Below, piece by piece: positions 1-9,626 of a stretch of DNA of 64,000 nt. Origin of the DNA: Saposhnikovia divaricata (Eukaryota > Streptophyta > Magnoliopsida > Apiales > Apiaceae). The notes under the pieces were generated by a model. That model did no database searches. It saw only the letters and a list, made by a program, of their open reading frames with translations, and had not been told where the DNA came from. The stretch is taken from positions 210,465,178-210,529,177 of the forward strand of contig CM071599.1 of the NCBI GenBank assembly GCA_036435485.1. The letters are read 5' to 3'. Each line of letters begins with the position of its first letter. The first letter of the stretch is position 1. The translations under genes and the position numbers were made by a program.

Positions 1-624
1 AGAAAAAGATTTGAGCTGTCAAAAGATTTATATTAATTCTCTTTTAATTAATATAATTATGTAATTGATTTAATTTAATAAATTAATTCATTTCGAATTA
101 ATTTATTTATTAAATTAATTATCATGTTAATTAATTTTGAATTAATATATTAGTCTAATTGATTTAATTAATTAACTTATTAATTAATTAACCATTATTC
201 GTTTAAATGATTAATTGATTAATCAAGTTAATTAAATTAGATACAATAGAAAAAGAAACGGAGAAAAGCAAAAGAAATAAAGAAGATGCAGGCTGGCTTG
301 TATAAGTGTTGTCGACAAAAAGAATAAAAAGAAATGCAGCAAAATTGAACTGGACATGCATGCAAAAGGAGAAAGTAAACTAATCATGCATGAAAGAAAA
401 AGAGAGAAAACAAAAGCCTGTCAAACATGCATACGGATCTTTCTGTTGGACGAAGTAACGCGCCTGCATAACACGTGCGTGACACGCGCCTGGTAGACAG
501 CCAGAACAAGACCGCGCGTGTCTGTCACACTCTCTTCCCGCGACTGGTTTTCAGTTGACAGCAGAATATTTTGTTTACAGTTCAAATCATTCAGCCGAGT
601 TTTTTATTCATTAAAGACAATTTT

Positions 625-803
625 GATTGTCTTGCCGATTGTCTTGGTAAGCTTGGATTGTATTGCCCATTGTATTGCCTATTGTCTTGGCAGTACAAGT
701 TGATTGTTTTGGTGGTTTTGGATTGTCTTGCCGATTGTCTTGGCAGTACAAAACTGATTGTCTTGGAAGAACAGATTGTCTTGCCGATTGTCTTGGCAGT
801 ACA
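625..803 (+). repeat. Array of GATTGTCTTG-type motifs in LTR
   Basis: About eleven copies of GATTGTCTTGCC or GATTGTCTTGG and close variants occur in under 200 bases, several preceding the word GGCAGTACAA. The same array recurs at about 19057-19235 in the second LTR of A and, on the opposite strand, at about 38094-38277 and 48919-49102 in both LTRs of element C. It sits directly upstream of the TATA-like site. Repeated short motifs in this place are often transcriptional enhancer modules in plant LTRs; that role here is inference. Confidence 0.75.
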
Positions 804-829
804 AATGAAAAAGAAAAGAGGCAGAAGAG

Positions 830-837
830 TATATAAT
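830..837 (+). promoter_or_regulatory. TATA-like site of the LTR promoter
   Basis: TATATAAT lies about 25 bases after the last motif of the GATTGTCTTG array and recurs at the matching place in the second LTR (about 19262-19269). The corresponding place in element C is AT-rich but less canonical. The position fits a U3/R boundary promoter; no transcript evidence is available. Confidence 0.4.
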
Positions 838-1055
838 TCAAGACAGGCGGCCAGATCAAACACAATACACAGAATATATCATCTTAAAACAAGAACAGCT
901 ATTCTCTCTCATCAAGAACATAAACTGCAGGAGCTGGAAAAATTCATAGAAAATCAAGTTCATCTTATTTTTAATATATGATCCGATAGAACTTGTTTAC
1001 TTGAGTCTCTTGTACTATTAGCGAGGTTTTACTCCTAATCTATATCTCGATTTTT

Positions 1056-1420
1056 GGGTTTTATATCAAACGGGCCACTGATCTCACTTAAAAGTATCAA
1101 GTAGCTCCCCAGTCTCCACGGGGACTCATTTAAGCCACTAAACTAAGAAATATATCATTTGCCCCCCCTGCATTCACAAAAATAATACAATTTATGGTGG
1201 CCTAAGTGAGAATAATACAATTTATCCAAGATTGAACTTTTTTTGGCCACCATAAATTTTATCCAAGACACTTAGGCCACCATGAATTGTATTATTTTTG
1301 TGAATGCAGGGGGGCAAATGATATATTTCTTAGTTTAGTGGCTTAAATGAGTCCCCGTGGAGACTGGGGAGCTACTTGATACTTTTTAATGAGATCAGTG
1401 GCCCGTTTGATATAAAACCC
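1056..1420. mobile_element. Foldback MITE (Mutator-like TSD) inside the first LTR
   Basis: The 365-bp insertion is absent from the three other LTRs of this family in the window. Its ends are GGGTTTTATATC and the exact inverse. The two arms remain almost perfectly complementary for about 150 bases, leaving a short AT-rich loop near 1215-1255. It is flanked by CTCGATTTTT (1046-1055) and CTCAATTTTT (1421-1430), a 9-10 bp target duplication with one difference; the uninterrupted LTR has a single such stretch at 19479. A duplication of 9-10 bp with long arms fits a Mutator-type (MULE-derived) MITE. It carries no coding sequence. Confidence 0.88.
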
Positions 1421-1677
1421 CTCAATTTTTATTAACAAATCTAGAAAAATTCATGTCGAATTTTCTAATTTGTTTTTATTAACTAGATATAAATTCTGTA
1501 TTGTATTTGTAACAAACCCCTCAAGTTAATATAATTTTATATTCAACTTGAATTTTGTTTCATTTAATTCCGCTCAAATTTGTCAAAATATAAATTAAAT
1601 TTATCCAGACAAATTTCGATTAAACAGTAACGTTTGTATTCAACCCCCCCTTTTACAAACATATTGGACCTAACAAT

Positions 1678-1689
1678 TGGTATCAGAGC
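1678..1689 (+). other. Primer-binding site of element A (initiator Met tRNA)
   Basis: TGGTATCAGAGC begins two bases after the LTR end and matches the complement of the 3' end of plant initiator methionine tRNA, the usual primer of Ty1/copia and Sireviruses. Confidence 0.9.
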
Positions 1690-1773
1690 CTATTGATTGA
1701 TACACAAATCAAGATCCTATTTTTATTCAGTCAAAAATCCATTTCGAATTTTTAACTCACTTAAAAATTCATC

Positions 1774-4129
1774 ATGTCTTCAAAAGTCATTGTTAAGATT
1801 CCTATCTTTAATAAAGATAATTATGATATGTGGAAAAATAAAATGGAGCTGTTTCTTGATGTTACAAATTCTAAATATTTGGGTGTTTTGAAAAATGGAC
1901 CTAAAATTCCTATGGTCATTGAACAACAAGTTGTTACTGATGGAGTTGTTACAACACCTGCTAGAACCCATGAAAAAGACCCTGCGTCTTATACTCCTGA
2001 TGAAAAAGAGGATGCAGGACTAGACAAGAATTTGAGACTCATACTATTCGATTCCCTAGATGCTGTGATGTACAGTCATGTGATGAATTGTAAAACTGCA
2101 AAGCACATGTGGGAAACTATTGAGACTATTAATGAAGGAACTGATGAAGTCAGGGAAAACAGACTTCAAATTTTAACCTCTGAGTATGAACACTTTAGAG
2201 CTGGCCCTAATGAAGGCATTCCGGAAGTGTTTGAAAGGTATAACAAAATAATCAACAACTTGCAAATCCATGGCAAGCAATATACACAAAAGGAGATTAA
2301 CATGAAGTTTCTACTGACCATGCTTACTCACCTAGAACATAGGATAACTGCCATTAGAGAAGCCAGAGACATGAATCAAATTACTCTTGAAAGGCTCTTC
2401 GGCATTTTGAAAACCTATGAGTTGGAACAAGTTCAACAGAAAGAAATTCATGGTGAAGGTAGGGTTCCAAGTTCTTCTACAACTCTAGTGGTTGAGACTC
2501 CAAAGGAAGTGGAAGCTAAGGTTGTTCAACCTTGCAGCGCTGACAAGGAACAGGTTGAATTTGAGATTGGTCATACACCTGTCAGTCATGATGGTGGAGA
2601 TTTCTACTCATTGGAAGAGCTGGATCAGTTGGAAGATGAGTCAATGGCTATGATGGTGAGGCAATTCAGTAACTTCAGATTTAGGAGGAATCCCAAGTTC
2701 AAGTTCAAATCTAACTACAATAGATTCTAGCGAGGAGGTTCTTCCTCAAGTAGCACAAGGGGTGGCTACCAAACTGGAATGGTAGACAGAAGCAGGATTA
2801 GGTGCTTTAAATGTAATGAACTTGGACACTTTGCAACTGAGTGTCATCAACCTCAACAAGATGCAAGGAGAGAGTATGCATCTGGTAAGAAGAACACAGA
2901 CACGGCCTATGTGGTATAAGGCAAAAGCTGGGATGACACTGACAGTGGTGAAGAGGAGGTTGAGGATTTTGCGCTAGTGGAAATGCTGATACATCAACTC
3001 CTTATAGTACTCCGGTAATTCCTGCTGACCCTGAGTTGATTCGTAGTCTTTATAATTCCTTAGATAATGCACAAACTGGATATAAAAGACTAGATCTGCT
3101 AAGCACTAAACTTGGCAATGAAGTGTCAGAATTGAAAAAGGTGCATTTTAATCATGATCAACAAAGAGATGAAATAACAATGCTTCATAAAAAGGAGAAA
3201 TCTATTCTAGAAGTTGTAGGCAAACAAATGGCTAGAATTACTGAACTTGAAACACAGGTCAGGGCTTGTTATAATTCTGTTAAAGTTTCCAAAGAGTTTT
3301 TTAACAAACAATCTGTAGAACGAACAACAGGTATAGGATATGGCTACAATAAAGCTGTTGGATAATTGGGCATAAATTCCCCTAACCTTGTTAGTGCTAA
3401 AGAAAGGGGAATACCACATGTGCTCAAGAAATGAGAAATGAGGACAGTGCAAATGGAACAGTCTTTGTTAAGGATAAATCTGTTAAGGACGCTAATCCAA
3501 AGAATGTTTCATCCAAGAAAGATGTCACAATCTTTGTTAAGGCTAAATCTGTTGAGGACACTAATCCAAAGAATGTTTCATCCAAGAAAGATGTACCTAA
3601 AGTGCCAGTCAAGATTGTTGAAACAACTAGTTCTTCTAAGACTGGATTAGGTGGTAACAAGTTGAAGCAGAACAATAACATGTCTAACATGAGTACCATG
3701 CCTATCATTGATTCTAATCATAAAGCATATGGTGTTGTCAACTGTATGTCTTGTGCTTTTAATGTGATGTCTGCTTACTTTAATGGTAATCATGCATGTG
3801 ATAATAAGACTGCTCATCGACAACATATGAACAGGAATAATGTTAGATCAAAGACTGCTAGTCCTCCTTATGTTAGGAGAGAGACATTTGTACCAAAGCC
3901 TAAACAAAGTTTTATGAAGGCTGTTTACAAAGTCAAATGTCCAGTCAATGATATTGTTACTAAACAAACATGGATACCCAAGATGAAATCAAAGATTGTT
4001 AAATCTGTTTATAGGGTAAAATGTTTGCTGACTAATGGTGTTAAGATTAAGAATGTTGTTTTGCCTGATAAAGGCCAATACTTTAAATCCGCAGGACCCA
4101 ATCAAATTTGGGTTCCAAAGAAGGTTTAA
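1774..4129 (+). pseudogene. gag: gag and gag-pol linker of element A, broken by stops and frameshifts
   Basis: The first open stretch, 1774-2730 (ATG start, 318 residues), is a copia Gag: the N-terminus has the IPIFNKDNYDMWKNKME motif, followed by the helical UBN2-type capsid region. A TAG at 2728-2730 falls where element C has a glutamine codon. The reading then continues through a CX2CX4HX4C zinc knuckle (CFKCNELGHFATEC, about 2800-2845), meets another stop near 2918 and shifts frame. The stretch 3036-3365 is a coiled-coil-like linker. The stretch 3431-4129 has two copies of a lysine-rich repeat of about 24 residues and then a conserved basic, cysteine-containing tail ending IWVPKKV. Element C has the same parts in the same order. 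The copy cannot yield a full Gag. Confidence 0.9.
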
Positions 4130-7100
4130 TCCGTTTGTCATTGCAGGGTGTTGAACAGGTTGATCGAGTAACCTGAATCTTGGACAGTGGATGTTCAAGG
4201 CATATGGCTGGAGACAGAACCCTGCTGACAAATGTGGTGGAGAAGGCCGACCCAGTAGTTAACTTTGGAGATAATAGCAAAGGTATAACTGATGGATATG
4301 GCAGACTTGAAGCTGGAAATGTTATCATTGAGAAAGTGTCCTTTGTAAAAGGACTTGAGCATAATTTGCCCAGTATCAGTCAGTTCTGTGATAAGGGATT
4401 TGAAGTCTACTTTAACAAGAAGAATTGTCTGATTTCACACAAGAGAAGTGAACAACCATCTCTTACAGGAGTCAGAAAATGAAACTTGTACGTAGCCAAT
4501 ATGAACACTGAAGAAATCAGTTGCTTCTATTCTAAAGCATCCACAAATGAAAGTTGGCTATGGCACAAGAAACTTTCTCACTTAAATTTCAAGACGATGA
4601 ACTCTCTGGTCAAAAGAGAGTTGGTGAGAGGTTTACCTTCTATGGAATTTACACAGGAAGGACTATGTGATGCATGTCAAAAAGGCAAGTTAAAAAGGGC
4701 AACTCACAGGAGCACTGACATATCTTCAATAATTGAACCTTTACAACTACTTCACATGGATTTGTTTGGTCCAGTTAATGTGATGTCAATGTCAAAGAAA
4801 AGATATGCTCTTGTGATTGTTGATGATTTTTCAAAATACACATGGGTCTTGTTCCTGAATTCTAAAGATGAGACTCCACAACTGGTGATTGATCACATCA
4901 AGTTAATTGAGTTGGATTCCAAGTATCCAGTGAGGGCTATAAGGTCAGACAATGGAACTGAATTCAAGAATGCAGTTCTAAATGACTTTTGTACTGAAAA
5001 AGGTATAACCTGACAATACTCAACTCCAAAAACTCCTCAGCAAAATGGGGTAGTTGAAAGAAAGAATAGAACCTTGATTGAAGCTGCACGTACTATGTTA
5101 AGTGAATCAAGGCTTCCATTGTATTTTTGGGCTGAAGCTGTCAACACTGCTTGTTATACCCAGAATCGAACTATTATCAACAAAGACTTGATGACGACAC
5201 CTTATGAAGCTATTACTGAAAAGAAACCAACACTCAAATACTTTCATGTATTTGGGGCGAAATGTTTTGTGCTTAAAGAAGGAGATGAACAAGGTGGAAA
5301 ATTTGAGACCAAAGCACATGAAGCAATTTTTATTGGTTATACAAGAAGAGCTTACAGGGTGTACTTGATTGATCAACAGACTGTGATTGAAAGTGTCAAT
5401 GTAACATTTGATGACACTAAACTCCCTAGTATCCAAACTGTAGATTCATCTGAAAAGCTATCTTTTGAGGATATGACAGATCCAGATTCAGATGATGACA
5501 ATCCACCTGATGTTTTTGCTGATGCTAATGACAACAATAATAATGATGAGGATGATCAACGTAATGGTGGTGGAAATAATGATAATATTGGAGATACCAC
5601 TAACACTCCTGAACATTCATCTAGTCAACCTGGCAACATCTCAAGGGGAGTTAATAATTGATCAACTAGTCATACTCAACATCACAATGAAGAACAAGGC
5701 GAATCATCAAGATTAAATCTTCCCAGACAGACTGTTTGGAATAGAGCTCATCCTTTTGAGCTAATCATTGGTGATCCAGATGTTGGTGTAAAAACTAGAA
5801 GAGCTGTCCAAAATCAATGTAATTATTCAGGGTTTCTATTTGAAATGGAACCTAAGAAAACTGAAGAAGCTCTTTCTGATCCTGATTGGGTGATTGCGAT
5901 GCAAGATAAACTCAATCAATTCAAACAACAAGAAGTATGGAAGCTGGTACCCGGACCTACAAACAGAACAGTAGTAGGCACTAGATGGGTATTCATAAAC
6001 AAACTTGATGAAGATGGCAAAGTGATGAAGAATAAGGCAAGACTGGTTGCTAAAGGTTATTATCAAACTGAAGGAATTGATTATGATGAAACCTATGCAC
6101 CAGTGGCAAGACTTGAGGCCATCAGAATATTCTTGGCATTCGCAGCATTCTCAAACTTCAAAGTTTATCAAATGGATGTCAAGAGTGCTTTTCTGAATGG
6201 TAAGCTGGATGAAGAGGTGAATGTAGAACAGCCCCCTGGCTTTGAAGATCCAGATCTATTGGATTATGTCTACGTTCTCTTCAAGGCTATCTATGGTCTT
6301 AAGCAAGCGCCAAGAAAATGGTGTGACACTCTCTCTGAATTTTTACTTGAAAATGGTTTCGTTAGAGGTGTCATAGACAAAACTCTCTTTTCAAAGAAAC
6401 ATAAGAATGATACAATATTAGTCCAAGTCTATGTGGACGATATAATATTCGGGTCTATTAATGATCTTTTGTGCAAGAAATTTGCTAAGCTAATGCAGGG
6501 TAAATTTGATATGAGCATGATGGGTGAACTGAAGTTCTTTCTTGGATTACAAGTAAGTCAAAGGACATATGGAATATTTATTTGTCAATCCAAGTATGTC
6601 AGAGAGCTCCTCAAGAAATCTCAAATGGAGAACTCTTCTTCAGCAAAGACACCATCATCTACAGCTATCAAGTTTGGAGCATGTGAAAATTCTGCCAAGG
6701 TAGATGTCACAAGCTACAGAGGTATGATAGGCTCATTACTTTACCTTACTGCAAGTAGACCAGATATTATGTATGCTACATGCTTGTGTACAAGGTTCCA
6801 AGCGGATCCTAGAGATGTGCATCTCCTTGCTGTTAAACGAATCTTGAGATATCTTAAGGGTACACCTAACTTGGGTATTTGGTACCCTAAAGTATCTGGT
6901 TTTAAACTTGTTGGATATACAGATTCAGATTATATAGGAAGTGTTGTAGATAGAAAAAGCACCTCCGGGAGTTGTCAATTCCTAGGTGACAGATTGGTTT
7001 CTTGGTACAGCAAGATACAACAAACAGTTTCTAGCTCAACAGCCGAAGCTGAATATATAGCTACTAGAAGCTGTTGTGCTCAAATCTTGTGGATTAGGAA

Positions 7101-7380
7101 TCAGCTGAGAGACTATGGATTTGTACTGGATAATATTCCTATATTATGTGATCATACAAGTGCCATAGCAATCTCCAACAATCCTGTGCAGCATATGAGA
7201 ACCAAGCACATCGACATCAGGTATCATTTTATTAGAGAGCATGTCATGAATGGTATCGTGGAGTTACTTTCTGTACCCACGGAAGACCAAACAACAGATA
7301 TTTATACTAAGTCTCTTGACGAATCCACATTCACAAGAATTGTTGATGAATTGGGTATGTTAAACAGTCCTAGTAATTAA
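4109..7380 (+). pseudogene. pol: pol of element A: protease, integrase, RT and RNase H in fragments
   Basis: Open pieces at 4180-4482, 4486-5013, 5074-5661 and 5845-7380 align in order with the single 1090-residue pol of element C. They contain the protease DSGCSRHM motif (about 4182), the HHCC and DDE integrase core (SDNGTEF about 4947, VVERKN about 5050), the RT motifs [11 protein letters not shown] (about 6170) and YVDD (about 6431), and the RNase H core to the end at 7380. Stops at about 4171, 4480, 5011 and 5659 interrupt it, several at codons one C-to-T or G-to-A change away from the codon in element C. The last piece is a complete RT-RNase H frame of 511 codons. As a whole the gene is dead. 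Confidence 0.92.
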
Positions 7381-8366
7381 ACTAGTTAATAACTGAGGTT
7401 TGATCTTTAATAATTTACAAGTGATTATTTTGTGAATATTTGTTGATTTAAATCACGTGTATAATTATTTTATCAGCTTATAATCTTGCTTGTTAATTCT
7501 TAAATCACTATCATTATCTTCTTAATATTTTCCTACTTACTTCTTTTAATTTTAGAATAATTTTTTTTTCTCTAAAAATATTTTTCTCAAATTTTACAAG
7601 TGGAAATTAGTGAGAAATCTATTTTTGTTGAAAATTCCTTATGAATATTTGTGATCTTTTAATAAATCATATTTTCTTTCAAAATAATTTTCTGATAAGA
7701 AAGTTATTTTATTCGAAAATATATATAGATTTATTAATTTGCTACAAATATTTATGTAAATAGTTAATATTTTATTCAATATTTTATAGTGTTTCTTCTT
7801 CTGTTATTAATGTGTAAATCCCGTCAAAAGGACAACCTATGGTATTTTTAGTATTTTATATTTTCTATTTAGTTATTTTAAGTAGTTATATTGTTGTAGA
7901 TAATTTTGTAAATTATTATCTTTTATCTTTAATATTCTGTAAATATTATTAATACAGTTATTTTTGAATTTAAAATATATATATATAAAAATAAAAATTT
8001 GTTTGTATATTATTATGTCAAAATTTTGTAAATTATTAAGTTATGTATAGTTTTATTATTTTTATGTTAATTCAATTTTTTCTTCTTTGTTTAGTTTTAT
8101 TTGAATTTTCTTTTCTTTTTAGTTTTTATTTAATATTATTATTATTATGTATATTATTTCTTATTTTTGAATATTTTTTTTCATGTGTATATAAATAGTT
8201 TGTATAGTTTTTACAGTTTAGTCACTATACTTTCAAAACTTACAAACAGGTCCCTGTACTTGGTTCTTTTGTTGTTCTTCTTTTTAACACACACACAAAA
8301 CCTGCAGTTTAAGTAAAAAAATCTTTGTTTTGTGATTGTTGTTAACAGACCTTCATGTTAAGGACT
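7381..8366 (+). other. 3' non-coding region of element A, left part
   Basis: No coding signal is present. The stretch is extremely AT-rich and corresponds to the reverse strand of about 41640-42603 in element C, so it belongs to the Sirevirus. It ends at the GGACT target site (8362-8366) of the nested element. Confidence 0.8.
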
Positions 8367-9607
8367 TGAAGGTAGTGTTTTTCGTAAGTTCGTTCACAGG
8401 GAAGGACTCTCAATATTGATTCCAAGTAGATTATCTCTTACCATCTAGAAGTGTGTAAATGGGGGGTTTTGAGTTTGGTTAAGGTATTTTAACAAACACC
8501 TTGCCTACGATAAATAAATTGCTACAAAAACACAACTAAGTTAATGGCTAATATCCAAATTTGCCAACACAACAACACAATGAGCAAATTAACAAGACAA
8601 GAGATATTTGACCCAAAGATTATGGATATTCAAGCACTTCAACCCAACAACAAGCAAATATATCCAACTCTACCTAACCAAGATAATTGGTGAAGCACAC
8701 AATCACTTATTTCTCTTCTAAAAACACTAATTTAGTGAAGCACATAAATTAGCTCTCTTGATAATAGCTACCAATAATGAAGCACTACTAGTATAACCAA
8801 ATCAAGGAATTAAACAAAGAGAGGCTAGGACAAACCCAAGGATGAGAAGCTCAACCTAGGTATTTGCACTTGAATCTTGAGAATTTAGGTACACTAAACT
8901 TGTGCTACTATAATGAATGTACTAACAATTACGGATTAGCACAAACAATTAGCAATTGATATTACAAGAAGAGCAAATTGAAGCAACTTACAATTCTCCA
9001 AGCAAAATCATAAACAATACAACTCAAGAATTCAAGATAGAGTGAAATAGATCTTACTTAAATTGAAATTGTTTTTTGATACAAGAGATCCTCCTTGAGC
9101 CAAATGTATGAAGTTAGTTACTCATAATCAATGCTAGATTATGAGTAATTGATGTTTTTCTATCTACTTGACTAACCCTAATTTATCCTTGAAGAGGCTA
9201 GGTTAGATGAAGATGAAGTTGTAGGTTAGAAGTTATGAAGATTAGGTTTAGAGAGATATGCTCATTTAATACTCAGCAGCTCCGTACGGCCTGCTGTACG
9301 GTCGTACAGCTGCCCGTACGAAAATTCTGCTCCTTTGAACGGCCTGTTGAACGGCCGTACAGCTGCCCGTACGAGATAAAATCTTCAATATAATACATTA
9401 AACACCTCCCGAAATCGCGAGCTTTCATCTTCTAACTTCCCTCTTGAATAATCTTCGCTTTCATGCCCAAATTAAGCCATCTTTTCAACAATTAAGCCCG
9501 AGGCACTGAAAGATGAAAAACATAACAAATATTAATAAAACAACATTCGAAACTAACAAAAATGCAGAAGAATAAAAGAGAAAACATGTATAAAATACAC
9601 GTTATCA
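8367..9607 (-). repeat. 3' LTR of the nested element
   Basis: This 1241-base copy begins TGAAGGTAG and ends CGTTATCA on the + strand and is nearly identical to 14489-15716. Near 9280-9382 it holds GC-rich imperfect palindromes built from GTACGG and CCGTAC. Compared with the other LTR it has 13 extra bases within this cluster. Confidence 0.93.
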
Positions 9608-9626
9608 AATCTTCCCCCACTTAAAC
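9608..9626 (-). other. Polypurine tract of the nested element
   Basis: On the minus strand the bases next to the LTR read GTTTAAGTGGGGGAAGATT, a plus-strand priming tract abutting the LTR start. A near copy is present at 11271-11285. Confidence 0.75.

Larger units (their letters stand above)
1..1675 (+). repeat. First LTR of element A (left end truncated by window)
   Basis: Base 1 corresponds to about base 18433 of the second LTR, so roughly 575 bases of this LTR lie outside the window. The sequence then runs parallel to 18433-19732 with only scattered substitutions, except for the extra 365-bp MITE at 1056-1420. It ends in ACCTAACA just before the primer-binding site. Landmarks inside it are a very AT-rich start (about 40-240), a CpG-rich patch (about 458-545), an array of GATTGTCTTG-like motifs (625-803) and a TATA-like site (830-837). 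The short ORFs that cross it in both directions follow the repeat array and are not judged to be genes. Confidence 0.93.

Noticed and set aside
571..981. 136-codon ORF (and its copies and antisense ORFs) in the LTRs
   Set aside because: It follows the GATTGTCTTG repeat array, is Leu/Cys-rich, is open on both strands because of the repeat, and has no family features.
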